Source: Apostichopus japonicus
Lineage: Eukaryota; Echinodermata; Holothuroidea; Aspidochirotida; Stichopodidae
Length of the DNA: 64,000 nucleotides
Direction of reading: 5' to 3'
NCBI RefSeq assembly: GCF_037975245.1
Contig: NC_092575.1
Coordinates: 25,940,841-26,004,840, forward strand
Positions 12,680 to 23,400 of the stretch are shown piece after piece. Position 1 is the stretch's first letter, and every line of letters begins with the position of its first letter. Both the position numbers and the translations under genes were made by a program. Under the pieces are notes generated by a model. That model searched no databases and had not been told where the DNA came from. It saw only the letters and a program-made list of their open reading frames with translations.

Positions 12680-13790
12680 GCCTATTTACACGATCGTCGG
12701 GCGAATAAGCACGCCGGTCCTGCATATGTACCCGATCGTCGGGCAAATCAGCCCGCCTGTCCTGCATATGTACCCGATCGTCGGGCGAATAAGCACGCTT
12801 GTCCTGCAATATGTACTCGATCGTCCCAAAATGAATCTAGCCTAGGCCTAGGCTAGGTTAACCTCATAACAAATACTTGAACATAATAATGCTCAAGAAA
12901 TTGCAAAACACAGTACTATTATGCATAGATTGTAAGCACCCTTAATTATTTGCAAAATGTAGTTAGGCCTACTGCTACAGCCATTACAGCATGAAGCTAT
13001 CACGGTACCAGATCGTCGGGCAAATTAGCCCGCCTGTCCTGCATATGTACTCAATCGTCGGGCGAATAAGCACGCTTGTCAGGACTGCAATATGTACTCA
13101 ATCGTCCCAAATGAATCTAGGCTAGGTTAACCTCATTACAAATACTTGAACATAATAATGCTCAAGAAATTGCAAAACCTTACTATTATGCATAGATTGT
13201 AAGCACCCTTAATTATTTGAAAAAATGTAGTGACTGCTACAGCCATTACAGCATGAAGCTATCACGGTACCAGTTCGTCGGGCAAATTAGCCCGTCTGTC
13301 CTGCATATGTACTCAATCGTCGGGCGAATAAGCACGCTTGTCAGGACTGCAATATGTACTCAATCGTCCCTAATGAATCTAGGCTAGGTTAACCTCATAA
13401 CAAATACTTGAACATAATAATGCTCAAGAAATTGCAAAACACAGTACTATTATGCATAGATTGTAAGCACCCTTAATTATTTGCAAAATGTAGTTACTGC
13501 TACAGCCATAACAGCATGAAGCTATCACGGTACCAGATCGTCGGGCAAATTAGCCCGCCTGTCCTGCATATGTACCCAATCGTCGGGCGAATAAGCACGC
13601 TTGTCAGGACTGCAATATGTACTCGATCGTCCGAAATGAATCTAGGCTAGGTTAACCTCATAACAAATACTTGAACATAATAATGCTCAAGGAAATTGCA
13701 AAACACAGTACTATTATGCATAGATTGTAAGCACCTAATTATTTGAAAATGTAGTTACTGCTACAGCATGAAGCTAACACGATTCTGTTA
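12680..13790 (+). repeat. Tandem array, about 262-270 bp units
   Basis: The landmark ACTTGAACATAATAATGCTC starts at about 12874, 13144, 13406 and 13669, giving four units of 270, 262 and 263 bp. Each unit contains one or more shorter sub-repeats built on GATCGTCGGGCRAAT followed by AGCACGC or AGCCCGC and a CCTGCATATGTAC segment. The first unit is preceded by extra copies of this sub-repeat (12690-12820). It lies in the presumed intron after the exon at 12453. Confidence 0.85.
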
Positions 13791-14396
13791 AACCATTACC
13801 ATTGTATTTAAATCATGTGGAAACTGGAAAAGAATTGGTATGATTTTGTTATTTTAAAAAACATGTAGTGGGCCATCAGTCTTTATTATAAGATTTTACA
13901 CTAATATTACCATTCACTAATCTTATGAAGTCAGTTTCTTTTACAAGCAGATAGACATATTAGTGAAATCAGTAGGCTAAAATGTAAATCATATTCCTTG
14001 TTCACTGGTTTTCTATGCTGATGTAATGGAATCAGGAGATGTCATGAACAATTTATCCTTAAAAAGAGAAATTTCTGAAAACAACTAACAAAAAACCTTG
14101 CTTGGTAACCATGTACCTGCCAAAATCAACATGATAACCCATAAATGTTAGGTTGAATTTGAATCCACCTTCACATAACACATCTCACCCGTCATGGATG
14201 ACATATTGCTGCCTATCGTGAATTGATGTATCTCCTTCGTACAATGCCAGTCATGTTCTTGTTTCTCCATTCTCTCCCAAATATTAGTCTAGTCCACATC
14301 GAACTCTACCTCTCAACATATCTTTTTTCAAGAATGTTTTGATTTATACCGTATTGCTTGTCCTTTATCACATTTATTTTTATCTTCACCAAACAG

Positions 14397-14700
14397 GAGG
14401 GCACAGATACTGAGAGCGCAGCACAGGGCAGACAAGGACAATATTGGCAGCCTTTCATCCTATCTCTCGGGTCAGAATTGAACCCCAAACAATTCTTCAT
14501 TGTGGCAGATAAACTGGCCATTCCAGCAGGGACAGAGGCGTAGAACATACATTTAACATAGACTATGCTCCCCCTCTACAACACTAGTTTTGTGAGTTCC
14601 ATGCTTCCATGGTGTATGGAATTGTGCAACCAACAGAAGTGAAGTCTCCCGTCCGAATCCTTGCCACATCTATAAGGGCAGCCAGCATGGAGTAACTTCA
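14397..14700 (+). pseudogene. Decayed 3' exon of the SAM-like gene
   Basis: A pyrimidine-rich acceptor (ttatcttcaccaaacag) precedes 14397. The frame then reads EGTDTESAAQGRQGQYWQP and FILSLGSELNPKQFFIVADK and LAIPAGTEA before a stop at 14541-14543. Shifting frame by one base at that point gives VEHTFNIDYAPPLQH, a stop, then FCEFHASMVYGIVQP, which continues the same kind of sequence. The blocks 'QPFIlxLG...PKQxxIxxDKxaIP' and 'HxFNxxY.p.LqxFxxFl' recall the C-termini of uncharacterised animal proteins that begin with a SAM-like segment. The frameshift and stop indicate decay. Its link to the exon at 12453 is inference from the shared family pattern and orientation. Confidence 0.45.
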
Positions 14701-16342
14701 AGGAGTGAATGTTACTTTTTTATTGCTCTGTAGTCCGGAACCATGTGTGTCAGCATGGAGTAGCTTTAAAAGGGTGTGAAGACTCGCGCAAAAAGAACGT
14801 CTAATGCCGGTAATCTGACCTAGTTTCGAATGAGGTGTAACAGAAGTGTTAGACACTGCCATCGATCCCAGAAAATACAAACACAGCTTGCTACCGTCGG
14901 TAATTAGACACTAGTGTACAGTCAGTACATACAGCTGCGGTCAATACCCACATGACAGTGTATAAACGATACAGCGATGAACATCTCAGGTCCAGCTAAA
15001 GATATCAAGGTATCACGTTTCATTACTGTCTGTCTTTTTTAGCGACACGAACAAACATCACTTGCAAGCAACAGAAAGTTAACTTTTTTCAGATGGCTGC
15101 ATGCTGTTTGAGACAAGTTTTCAATGCCTTTAAGGAGTAACTAACACATACCCTAAAACGTTAAATTGATAACCCGGAGTTTACCAACAGTTTTATATAA
15201 ATAGGGAGGGCTCCAGAAATAAATATTTAATTGATTTTTGGTTTTTAAAAATGTTTTTTAATGATACTGATCTAATTATGAATGTAATTAAACAAACACC
15301 TAGTTGCCAAAAAACTTTGTTGTATGATTTTTCGAGCATGTTATTTTAATGTTTACTTTAATGTTCCCACATTTCACTGCACTCACTATGTTGAAGGTTT
15401 ATTTAATTAAGCAATTAATTAAGCTAATATTATTTATTTTGCACAATATTCCATAATTTGTTCCATGAAAAGCAAGTAACCTGATTATTATAAAGTCAGT
15501 AACTGTAGAAAATTCCATTTGAGAATATCCTTTCCTCACTATTCTCCCCCCTATTTTTTTTTTATTTGAGTGATGTAATGAGTCAAAACTGTTTCAATTT
15601 TTTAGTCGACTCTCGAGTGACATTTCTTTTTCAGCTAGAGGCCGACATTAAATGATTCACGTCAGATAATTTATAAAACTTCAAAATTTGATTGAAATCA
15701 CAATCACTATATGATTACTATCAGAAAGTTAAGAAATAATTGAGGGTGGTATAATAGTCACATGTACTGTTTTTGCATACAAATTTGCTTTATATGAATG
15801 CCATATCATGAAATTGTGAATGCAGTATATAATAATTCATGTTTATCTAATAACCATTATGAAGTTAGTGCCATTCTGTCAACTGCTTGTAATATTTTGT
15901 TTTGTGTGTGCTGGATAATGACTTTCAGCAATCGCCAATCTATATCATTGAAACACAAAGTACTAAATGTTGACCGCACTGATATATAGTTTAACCATTC
16001 CTAATATTTTATAAATAACCTGCTGAAAATTTGTCACATGTTTTCCCCATTTTGAAATCATTCTAAGAAATTGTTGCTACTATACATTAATGATTCACAA
16101 CTGGAAAAAAGGCAATGTAGCAGATCAATTGTACTATCGTCGTGTTTCCATCCTATCCCTTTTGCAAAGGCAGGATCGTATAGTTACTATATCCTTTACA
16201 GTGGAAAATTTAAAGTTCAGTGAGATCGAGAGATGGGATCAGCTGGGTATACAACGACTCAATTTACAGCTGTGTTGTCAATGAATTCCAGGGTATTACC
16301 ACCTGGCGGTGACATACAAAGAATTTAAAGTGCTTTCTGTTG

Positions 16343-16445
16343 CAGTGGTGTTGCCAAACATTTGAATCTTGGTTGGTGATATGTCTATTTGTGAATTCCC
16401 TCTCGGGGGAGGGGTTCCCCAGGCCACCCATTGGCGACACCACTG
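16343..16445. mobile_element. 103-bp hAT-like MITE
   Basis: The left end CAGTGGTGTTGCCAA and the minus-strand right end CAGTGGTGTCGCCAA form a 15-bp inverted repeat with one mismatch. The flanking octamers ttctgttg (16335-16342) and atctgttc (16446-16453) agree at six of eight positions, an eroded 8-bp target duplication typical of hAT elements. No coding capacity. Confidence 0.65.
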
Positions 16446-16803
16446 ATCTGTTCTCAGCTCACCTAATCCTTTTCAAAAAAAATTAAAGAACATTTTAGAT
16501 GGCCCAATTCGAGCAGAAATTTGACAGATTAATATTGAACTGAAAATATGTCACTGTTATGTAAAGTATCTTTATAATTTGAACGTTTGTTGGAAAGATA
16601 ACATGTTTTCTTGAACATCCCTCAGAATATTGTATTTTTTTTTTTTTTTTTTAATATGAACGAAAATTAAATAAGAATATATAAGTGGGTTAGTGGAAAT
16701 AAAATTACTGTTCGGTGGATATTGACAATTATATTTCTTGATGGCATACCATTTTTAATGTACTTTGTGTGTGACTGTCACAACGATTTTCTGGTCTTTA
16801 TAG

Positions 16804-16959
16804 CCTAACATACTTGATGTGAAGGCGAAGTCACTCCATGAAGTAGCACCTTTCAGTAAATTCCCCTGCATTAACAGATCATTGAATGTTGTCTTTGATG
16901 ACCTTAAATGCATCTATATTGAAGAATTCCAGCACTTAGCCAACACGGAGGATCAATAG
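16804..16959 (+). CDS. Possible terminal exon, unknown product
   Basis: After an acceptor-like ttttctggtctttatag, an uninterrupted 51-codon frame runs to TAG at 16957-16959. It begins PNILDVKAKSLHEVAPFSKF and later reads FDDLKCIYIEEFQHLANTED. The composition is protein-like and uses mixed residues, unlike the surrounding AT-rich frames. There is no ATG, so it could only be an internal or terminal exon. I do not recognise the family. It could be the last exon of the gene starting at 12453, or chance. Confidence 0.25.
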   Translation, partial: PNILDVKAKSLHEVAPFSKFPCINRSLNVVFDDLKCIYIEEFQHLANTEDQ

Positions 16960-17501
16960 AAAAGCTTGTTCAATCCAGAATTTGCAGTTTATAAGATTGA
17001 CAGTATAGCTGTGATGTGTAATAATTCAGTCTAAAGGACCGACTGTTCAGTCTGATATCAGTCTAATAGACTGAAAGTATTCAATCTAATTAAGACTGGT
17101 GCTGCAATAAATCAGTCTAAACTGCTGACTGTTCAGTCTAAAGTGGTTTGATTTTCAGTCTATTAGACTGAAGAGTATTCAGTCTAATTAAGACTGACCT
17201 TCAGTCTTTACATTTCAGACTGGAATTCAGTCTAAGTAGTCTGATCCCTTATCCCATCCATCGTTAGACTGAAATTTCAGTCGATTAGACTGAAATTTCA
17301 GTCTCTCATTTTAAGAGAGTAGTATGATCACGTGAGACCATAGAAATTGAAGTAGGGAGAATGACGTCTTGCGAATTATACTGAAGCCAGCCATCCAACT
17401 GGTGGCGCTTTGCTTGGTACGGCAAGAATGTACCGGAGCGTAATACAAACACTACGTTTTTGACACACCTAAAGTTATAAAGTTGACATAAATCACTCGA
17501 A

Positions 17502-17640
17502 ATGGTGATATCGTGTGCCGCACTTGGGTGCCAAAATCGTCAAAAGTGTGGCAGTGTACTGTAGTTTCACAGGTTATTCTTAGGAAGTGATCGTAGAAGC
17601 AATTACATAGAATTACTTTAGTAGTGTCGTCTGCTCAGCT
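17502..17640 (+). pseudogene. THAP-like zinc-finger start, frameshifted
   Basis: From ATG 17502 the frame reads MVISCAALGCQNRQKCGS and stops soon after; one frame over, FHRLFLGSDRRS follows from about 17560. 'CAAxGCxNR ... FHRF' is the N-terminal half of the THAP DNA-binding finger (C2CH). The second Cys/His pair is not visible. The fragment lies 180 bp outside the right end of the 12001-17320 element, so the two may be unrelated. It could be an eroded THAP gene or transposase (P-element-like transposases begin with THAP). Confidence 0.4.
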
Positions 17641-19399
17641 GCTGTATTGTTATTCACTGGACCCTGGATATAGTTAATCGGATGCGATATGGCTAAAGCC
17701 TATTGACAAAAATTATCACCACCTCATTTTACTTAAAAGTGTATCCCTAATGATAGATCCACGTACCAGAATAACGTGGGGTGACGGTTATGATGTCGTG
17801 GAATTTTCACTAAAAATTCAATACTAGGAAATAGGCTTAGCCTAACTTAGACCTATGTGCGTAGCCTTGCTCTTGGTCTAACTTAGGTAAGCCTAGGTCA
17901 TAAGTTAAGTGTAGAATAATTTATAACTTTTCAAAGTTGGTTCTAAGTCAGGAGTATAGTACTTACCACTCTGGTCGACATAACATGTCTCTGTCTGTGC
18001 AAAGTATACCTACTCTTTCAAAAAAACGGGTAAAATCAAATTCAATTTCAAAGTCGAGTGCACAATGTATGTATGAAGACGTACAAATGATCCGGCTTTT
18101 TGCCGTACAACGCACAGCGCCCTCACTTTTTGAAGGCGTCACTGCTTAAACACACGGCGATACACTGTGTCAGCATTCTTCCTAGTTCAAATTCTATGAG
18201 TGAGACTGACACGTCAGTGATTCGGGTTTACATATTTGATAACGCGAGATAACGCGCAGAGGAATGCCAATCACAACACTGTAAATATACCCGCAAATAA
18301 TCAACGAAACCGAAACGTGTGCCTAAAATGAATGGAATTCTTTAAGTGATGCAATATCTTAAAATACGAATCAAACAGACACAAACAACACACGGCCTAG
18401 GAAAACCATAAAACAATAGAATGTGCAAGAGGGAATGGGTTAGTACCAACCACATCCGATAGTCGAGGGATGTTTCAGTCGGGGAATGTTTTGGATTCAG
18501 CCAGGGAAGAGTTGGACCACTGCTATGGGTGGAAAAATTGTGAGTTCAGGGCTATATAGATCTAACTCATGCTCTAAAATGCCTCAGAATACATCATTTA
18601 ACGTCTCCACATTTTTTTTCTAGCGGGAGGACTCCAACTCACCCCCCCCCCCGCCCCAACATATAGGAGAGAGCTTCAATGACACCAGTGCAACACTTTC
18701 CCTTTTTTAAATGCTTGATTTGCCTCTGGCCATTCTACAATGGTTCAGATACCCACCTTGATAAATCGGGGGGGGGGGATTTTAATCAGTTGGGGAAAAT
18801 TTTAATTAACTTTTAATTATCATACAATCGTACGTTTTGAACTGTATTTGTATAGCCCAAACCTTGCGTTCAGAACTACTTACATAAAGCTAGTTTATGT
18901 GCGTAATATCTATCAGAATGCAGTATTGGAAGTTTAAAGCTTTTTTACTGAGGTATGACCCTCAGGACACTCATCCATCCATCCTGTCCAATATTATTTC
19001 CGTTCTCTTGTCATTATGTGATCATAAAAAGCGTTTCATTTTACCGCATTTTATTTTCATTTGCAATCTTATTCAATAGTATTTGTTCGCTTGACAATAC
19101 AGATCATATTCCGTCCACCATAAAGGAGAGTGAGAGATGAAGCCAAATATTTGCAAAATCTATTCTTCCGCACAGCATTTTTTTATATTTTACATTATTG
19201 CTATTATTTTTTTGCGGAATCATAATTTGTTTTAAAACTAAAATCGTAAACAATGCCATTCGTTGTATTAATTAGACAGGGCTATCATAAAAACGAGTGA
19301 TAGAAGAAGCCCAATATCAGAGAGTTTATTTGGAAATTAATTAGACTAAGTAAGATCGATTGCTATATTACTTTGGAAAAATCGCTGTATAGGTTAAGA
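17641..19399. other. No gene recognised
   Basis: AT-rich DNA with C and G runs at about 18641-18653 and 18769-18778. No supported coding sequence. Confidence 0.4.
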
Positions 19400-19555
19400 A
19401 AGCAAAGATGGATACTTGAAACCTGAGATCAACACACCAGAAAAATTGCACTTCACGACCGGTTTCGTCCTTTTGGGACTCACCAGGCGAAGGTTAAATC
19501 GAACACGGGATCTTGTGTCACAGACCGTACAAGTCCGTACCACTCGACCATAGTG
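19400..19555 (-). repeat. tRNA-derived SINE
   Basis: On the minus strand an A box TGGTCGAGTGGTA (19550-19538) and a B box CCCGTGTTCGATTTAACC (19509-19492) stand about 40 bases apart, as in a tRNA-type RNA polymerase III promoter. Downstream (19490-19400) comes a non-tRNA body containing GGTGAGTCCCAAAAGGACG and GAAACCGGTCGTGAAG. A (GTGAATGCGTAT)n-like simple repeat flanks the head at 19555-19610. The length and tRNA-unrelated body suggest a SINE, not a tRNA gene; the family is not identified. Confidence 0.6.
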
Positions 19556-20439
19556 TGTGTGAATGCGTATGTGAATGTGAATGCGTATGTGAATACGTGT
19601 GTAAATGCGTATAAACTGGCTTTGTATAACTGTCAAAAGAAGAAGAGAAGATGAAGAGAAGGCAAGTTTAGAAGGCAAGTGTTTGGGTTATATTGTTGGC
19701 ACTTTGGATGGAAGAATGAGATGTAAGGGCATTGACGGGACGATCCGGTTATGGAGGGCGCACAGTGTAAAAAGGTTACCGGTTCATTCTAGGGAAGGTA
19801 GAATTATGTGCCAAGGTTGTGGGGAGACAGGTAAGCGAGGAACGGAGTAAATTGATGAATAATGTTAGTATTTCAACCAACTAATCTGATAAAAAAAAAC
19901 AGACACAGTGTACCCTATGCACTAATTAACAACTGTAAAATGATTACCGTTGTGTTTCTTTCAACCAACTGTAGTGTGCTAGAGGCCGTGTTATTCCGCC
20001 ATTGGTACTTTCCGCCATAGAAAATTTGCGACATGTTACTGCCAAATTGTACACGTGTGTAGTTAGTTCCATCCTCACATGGTTGATTTTGAATGGAAAA
20101 AAAAGAAGAAAAAAATCATGGTTGAGCGCCTGGGGAACTTCCCCCCGAGGCCCTGCCCATGCCCTCTTTTCGTCCCGTAGGACCTGGCGAGGAGTTAGTT
20201 CCATTGATACCTTCTAAGTATGTTTACATCGGGTGTTCCAAATAGTTGGAAAACAGCCCTAAGCAGTATTTCTGTTTGGTCCGGTTCCGGTCTCGTACTC
20301 ATCCCAGTACCTAGACAGACTAGTCTGTATATGGATTGTAAACCTTCTTTTGCAGTTGGAAGCTTGATTCGCAACGCAACACTGTATACACACCTACATA
20401 CCTCATTCACAAGTAAAAATTTACTCTAGTTTTTAAGCT
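19556..20439. other. No gene recognised
   Basis: Simple GTGAATGC repeat at the left, then unique-looking sequence with several short open frames on both strands and no recognisable domain. The stretch 20155-20410 resembles neither an exon nor a known repeat. Confidence 0.4.
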
Positions 20440-23400
20440 GTTTAAAATGAACAATCGGATATATCTGACGGGCAGACGATGAGACAATATGGCACGCAGT
20501 CAATCAGACAATCAGACCATCATTAAATCTTAAACGCAGACAATCAGGCAGCCAATGATTCAATCAGCCAATGTGCCATAAACAATGAGAAGCGCAGCCA
20601 ATTACACGCGCAGCCAATCACACGCACAGACAATCAGACGCGCAGCCAATCAGACAATCAGACGCGCAGACAATCAGACGCGCAGCCAAGCAGACAATCA
20701 GAAGCCCAGCCAATGAAACAATCAGACGCGCAGACAATCAGATGCCCAGCCAATCAGAAAATCAGACTCCCAGACATGTAGCCAATCAGGAAATCAGACA
20801 ATCAGACGCGCAGCCAATCAGACAATCGGACAATCAGACAATCAGACCCACAGCCAATCAGACAAATTAGACGCGCAGCCAATCAGAAGCACAGCCAATC
20901 AGACACGCAAAAATTACACAATCAGACGCGCAGCCAATCAGACAATCACACGCGCAGCCAATCAGACAATCACACGCGCAGCCAATCAGAGGCGCAGCCA
21001 ATCAGATGCGCAGACGATCAGAAAATCAGACGCACAGCCTGTCAGACAATCAGACGAAAAGCCAATCAGACAATCAGACAATCAGACGCGCAGCCAATCA
21101 GACAATCACACGCGCAGCCAATCAGAGGCGCAGCCAATCAGACAATTAGACGCGCAGCCATTCAGCTAATCAGCCATTCAGCCATTCAGCCAATCAGCCA
21201 ATCAGCCAATCAGACAATCAGACAATCAGACGCGCAGCTAATCAGCCAATCAGCCAATCAAACAATGAGACGCCCAGACAATCAGACAATCAGACGCGCA
21301 GCCATTCAGACAATCAGACGCCCAGCCAATCAGACAATCACACGCCCAGACATGCAGCCAATCAGACAATCAGACGCGCAGCCAATCAGACGCGCAGACG
21401 CACAGCCAATCAGACGCACAGCCAATCAGACGAAAAGCCAATCAGACAATCAGACGTCCCGTATGCAGACAATCAGACGCGCAGCCAATCAGACGCGCAG
21501 ACGCACAGCCAATCAGACGCACAGCTAATGAGACAATCAGACGCGCAGCCAATCAGACAATGAGACGCCCAGCCAATCAGACAATGAGACACCCAGCCAA
21601 TCAGACAATCAGACGCCCAGCCTATCAGACAATCAGACGCCAGGACATGCAGACAATCAGACACGCAGCCAATCAGCCAATCAGAAAATCAGATGCGCAG
21701 ACGCACAGTCAATCAGACAATGAGACTCCCAGCCAATCAGACACCCAGCCAATCAGAAAATGAGACGCCCAGACATGCAGCCAATCAGACAATCCAACGC
21801 GCAGCCAATAAGCCAATCAGACAATCGGACAATCAGACAATCAGACCGACAGCCAATCAGACAAATGAGACGCGCGGCCAATCAGAAGCGTAGACAATCA
21901 GACGCGGAGCTAATCAGACAATCACACGCGCAGCCAATCACACGCGCAGCCAATCACACGCCCAGACAATCAGACGCGCAGACAATTAGACGCGCATCCA
22001 TTCAGCTAATCAGCCAATCAGACAATCAGACAATGAGACGCGCAGCCAATCAGACGCCCAGCCAGTCAGACAATCAGACGCCCAGACATGCAGACAATCA
22101 GACGCGCAGCCAATCAGACAATCAGACGCCGCAGACGCACAGCCAATCAGACGCACAGCCAATCAGACAATTATACGCGCAGCTAATCAGACAATCAGAC
22201 GCCCAGCCTATCAGACAATTAGACGCCCCGTATGCAGACAATCAGACGCCCAGCCAATCAGACGCGCAGACGCACAGCCAATCAGACGCACAGCTAATCA
22301 GACAATCAGACGCGCAGCCAATCAGACAATGAGACGCCCAGCCAATCAGACAATGAGACACCCAGCCAATCAGACAATCAGACGCCCAGCCAATCAGACA
22401 ATCAGACGCCAGGACATGCAGCCAATCAGACACGCAGCCAATCAGAAAATCAGACACGCAGACGCACAGCCAATCAGACAATGAGACGCCCGGCCAATCA
22501 GACAATGAGACGCCCAGACAATCAGACAATCAGACGCCCAGCCAATCAGACAATCAGACGCCAGGACATGCAGCCAATCAGACAATCAGACACGCAGACA
22601 ATCAGCCAATCAGAAAATCAGATGCGCAGACGCACAGTCAATCAGACAATGAGACGCCCGGCCAATCAGACAATGAGACGCGCAGCCAATCAGACAATCA
22701 GACGCCCAGCCAATCAGACAATCAGACGCCCAGATATGCAGCCAATCAGACAATCAGACGCGCAGACGCACAGCCAATCAGACGCACAGCCAATCAGACA
22801 ATTATACGCGCAGCCAATCAGACAATCAGACGCCCAACCAATCAGACGCACAGCTAATCAGACGCGCAGACGCACAGCCAATCAGACGCACAGACAATTA
22901 TTCGCGCCGCCAATCAGACAATCAGACGCCCAGCCAATCAGACAATTAGACGCCCCGTATGCAGACAATCAGACGCGCAGCCAGTCAGACAATCAGACGC
23001 GCAGACGCACAGCCAGTTAGACGCACAGCTAATCAGACAATCAGATGCGCAGCCAATCAGACAATCAGACGCCCAGCCAATCAGACAATGAGACACCCAG
23101 CCAATCAGACAATCAGACGCCCAGCCAATCAGACAATCAGACGCCAGGACATGCAGCCAATCAGACAATCAGACACGCAGACAATCAGTCAATCAGAAAA
23201 TCAGATGCGCAGACGCACAGCCAATCAGACAATGAGACGCCCGGCCAATCAGACAATGAGACGCCCAGCCAATCAGACAATCAGACGCCCAGCCAATCAG
23301 AAAATCAGACGCCCAGACATGCAGCCAATCAGACAATCAGACGCGCAGCCAATAAGCCAATCAGACAATCGGACAATCAGACAATCAGACCGACAGCCAA

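Larger units (their letters stand above)
12001..17320. mobile_element. 5.3-kb element with inverted ends and subterminal CAGTCTAA repeats
   Basis: The left end reads ACTCTCTTAAAATGATAGAC and the right end, on the minus strand, ACTCTCTTAAAATGAGAGAC. Both are flanked by AGT (11998-12000 and 17321-17323); because the junction is agtact, a TA duplication fits equally well. Inside each end are many copies of the pair TTCAGTCTAAT/ATTAGACTGAA (12015-12130 and 17030-17320), arranged like subterminal transposase-binding repeats. The interior holds a start exon at 12453, a tandem array, a broken 3' exon at 14397, a 103-bp MITE at 16343 and an exon-like frame at 16804. I do not recognise a catalytic transposase core. 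It may be a gene-bearing transposon or two related MITEs bracketing host DNA; the matching flanks favour one element. Confidence 0.6.
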
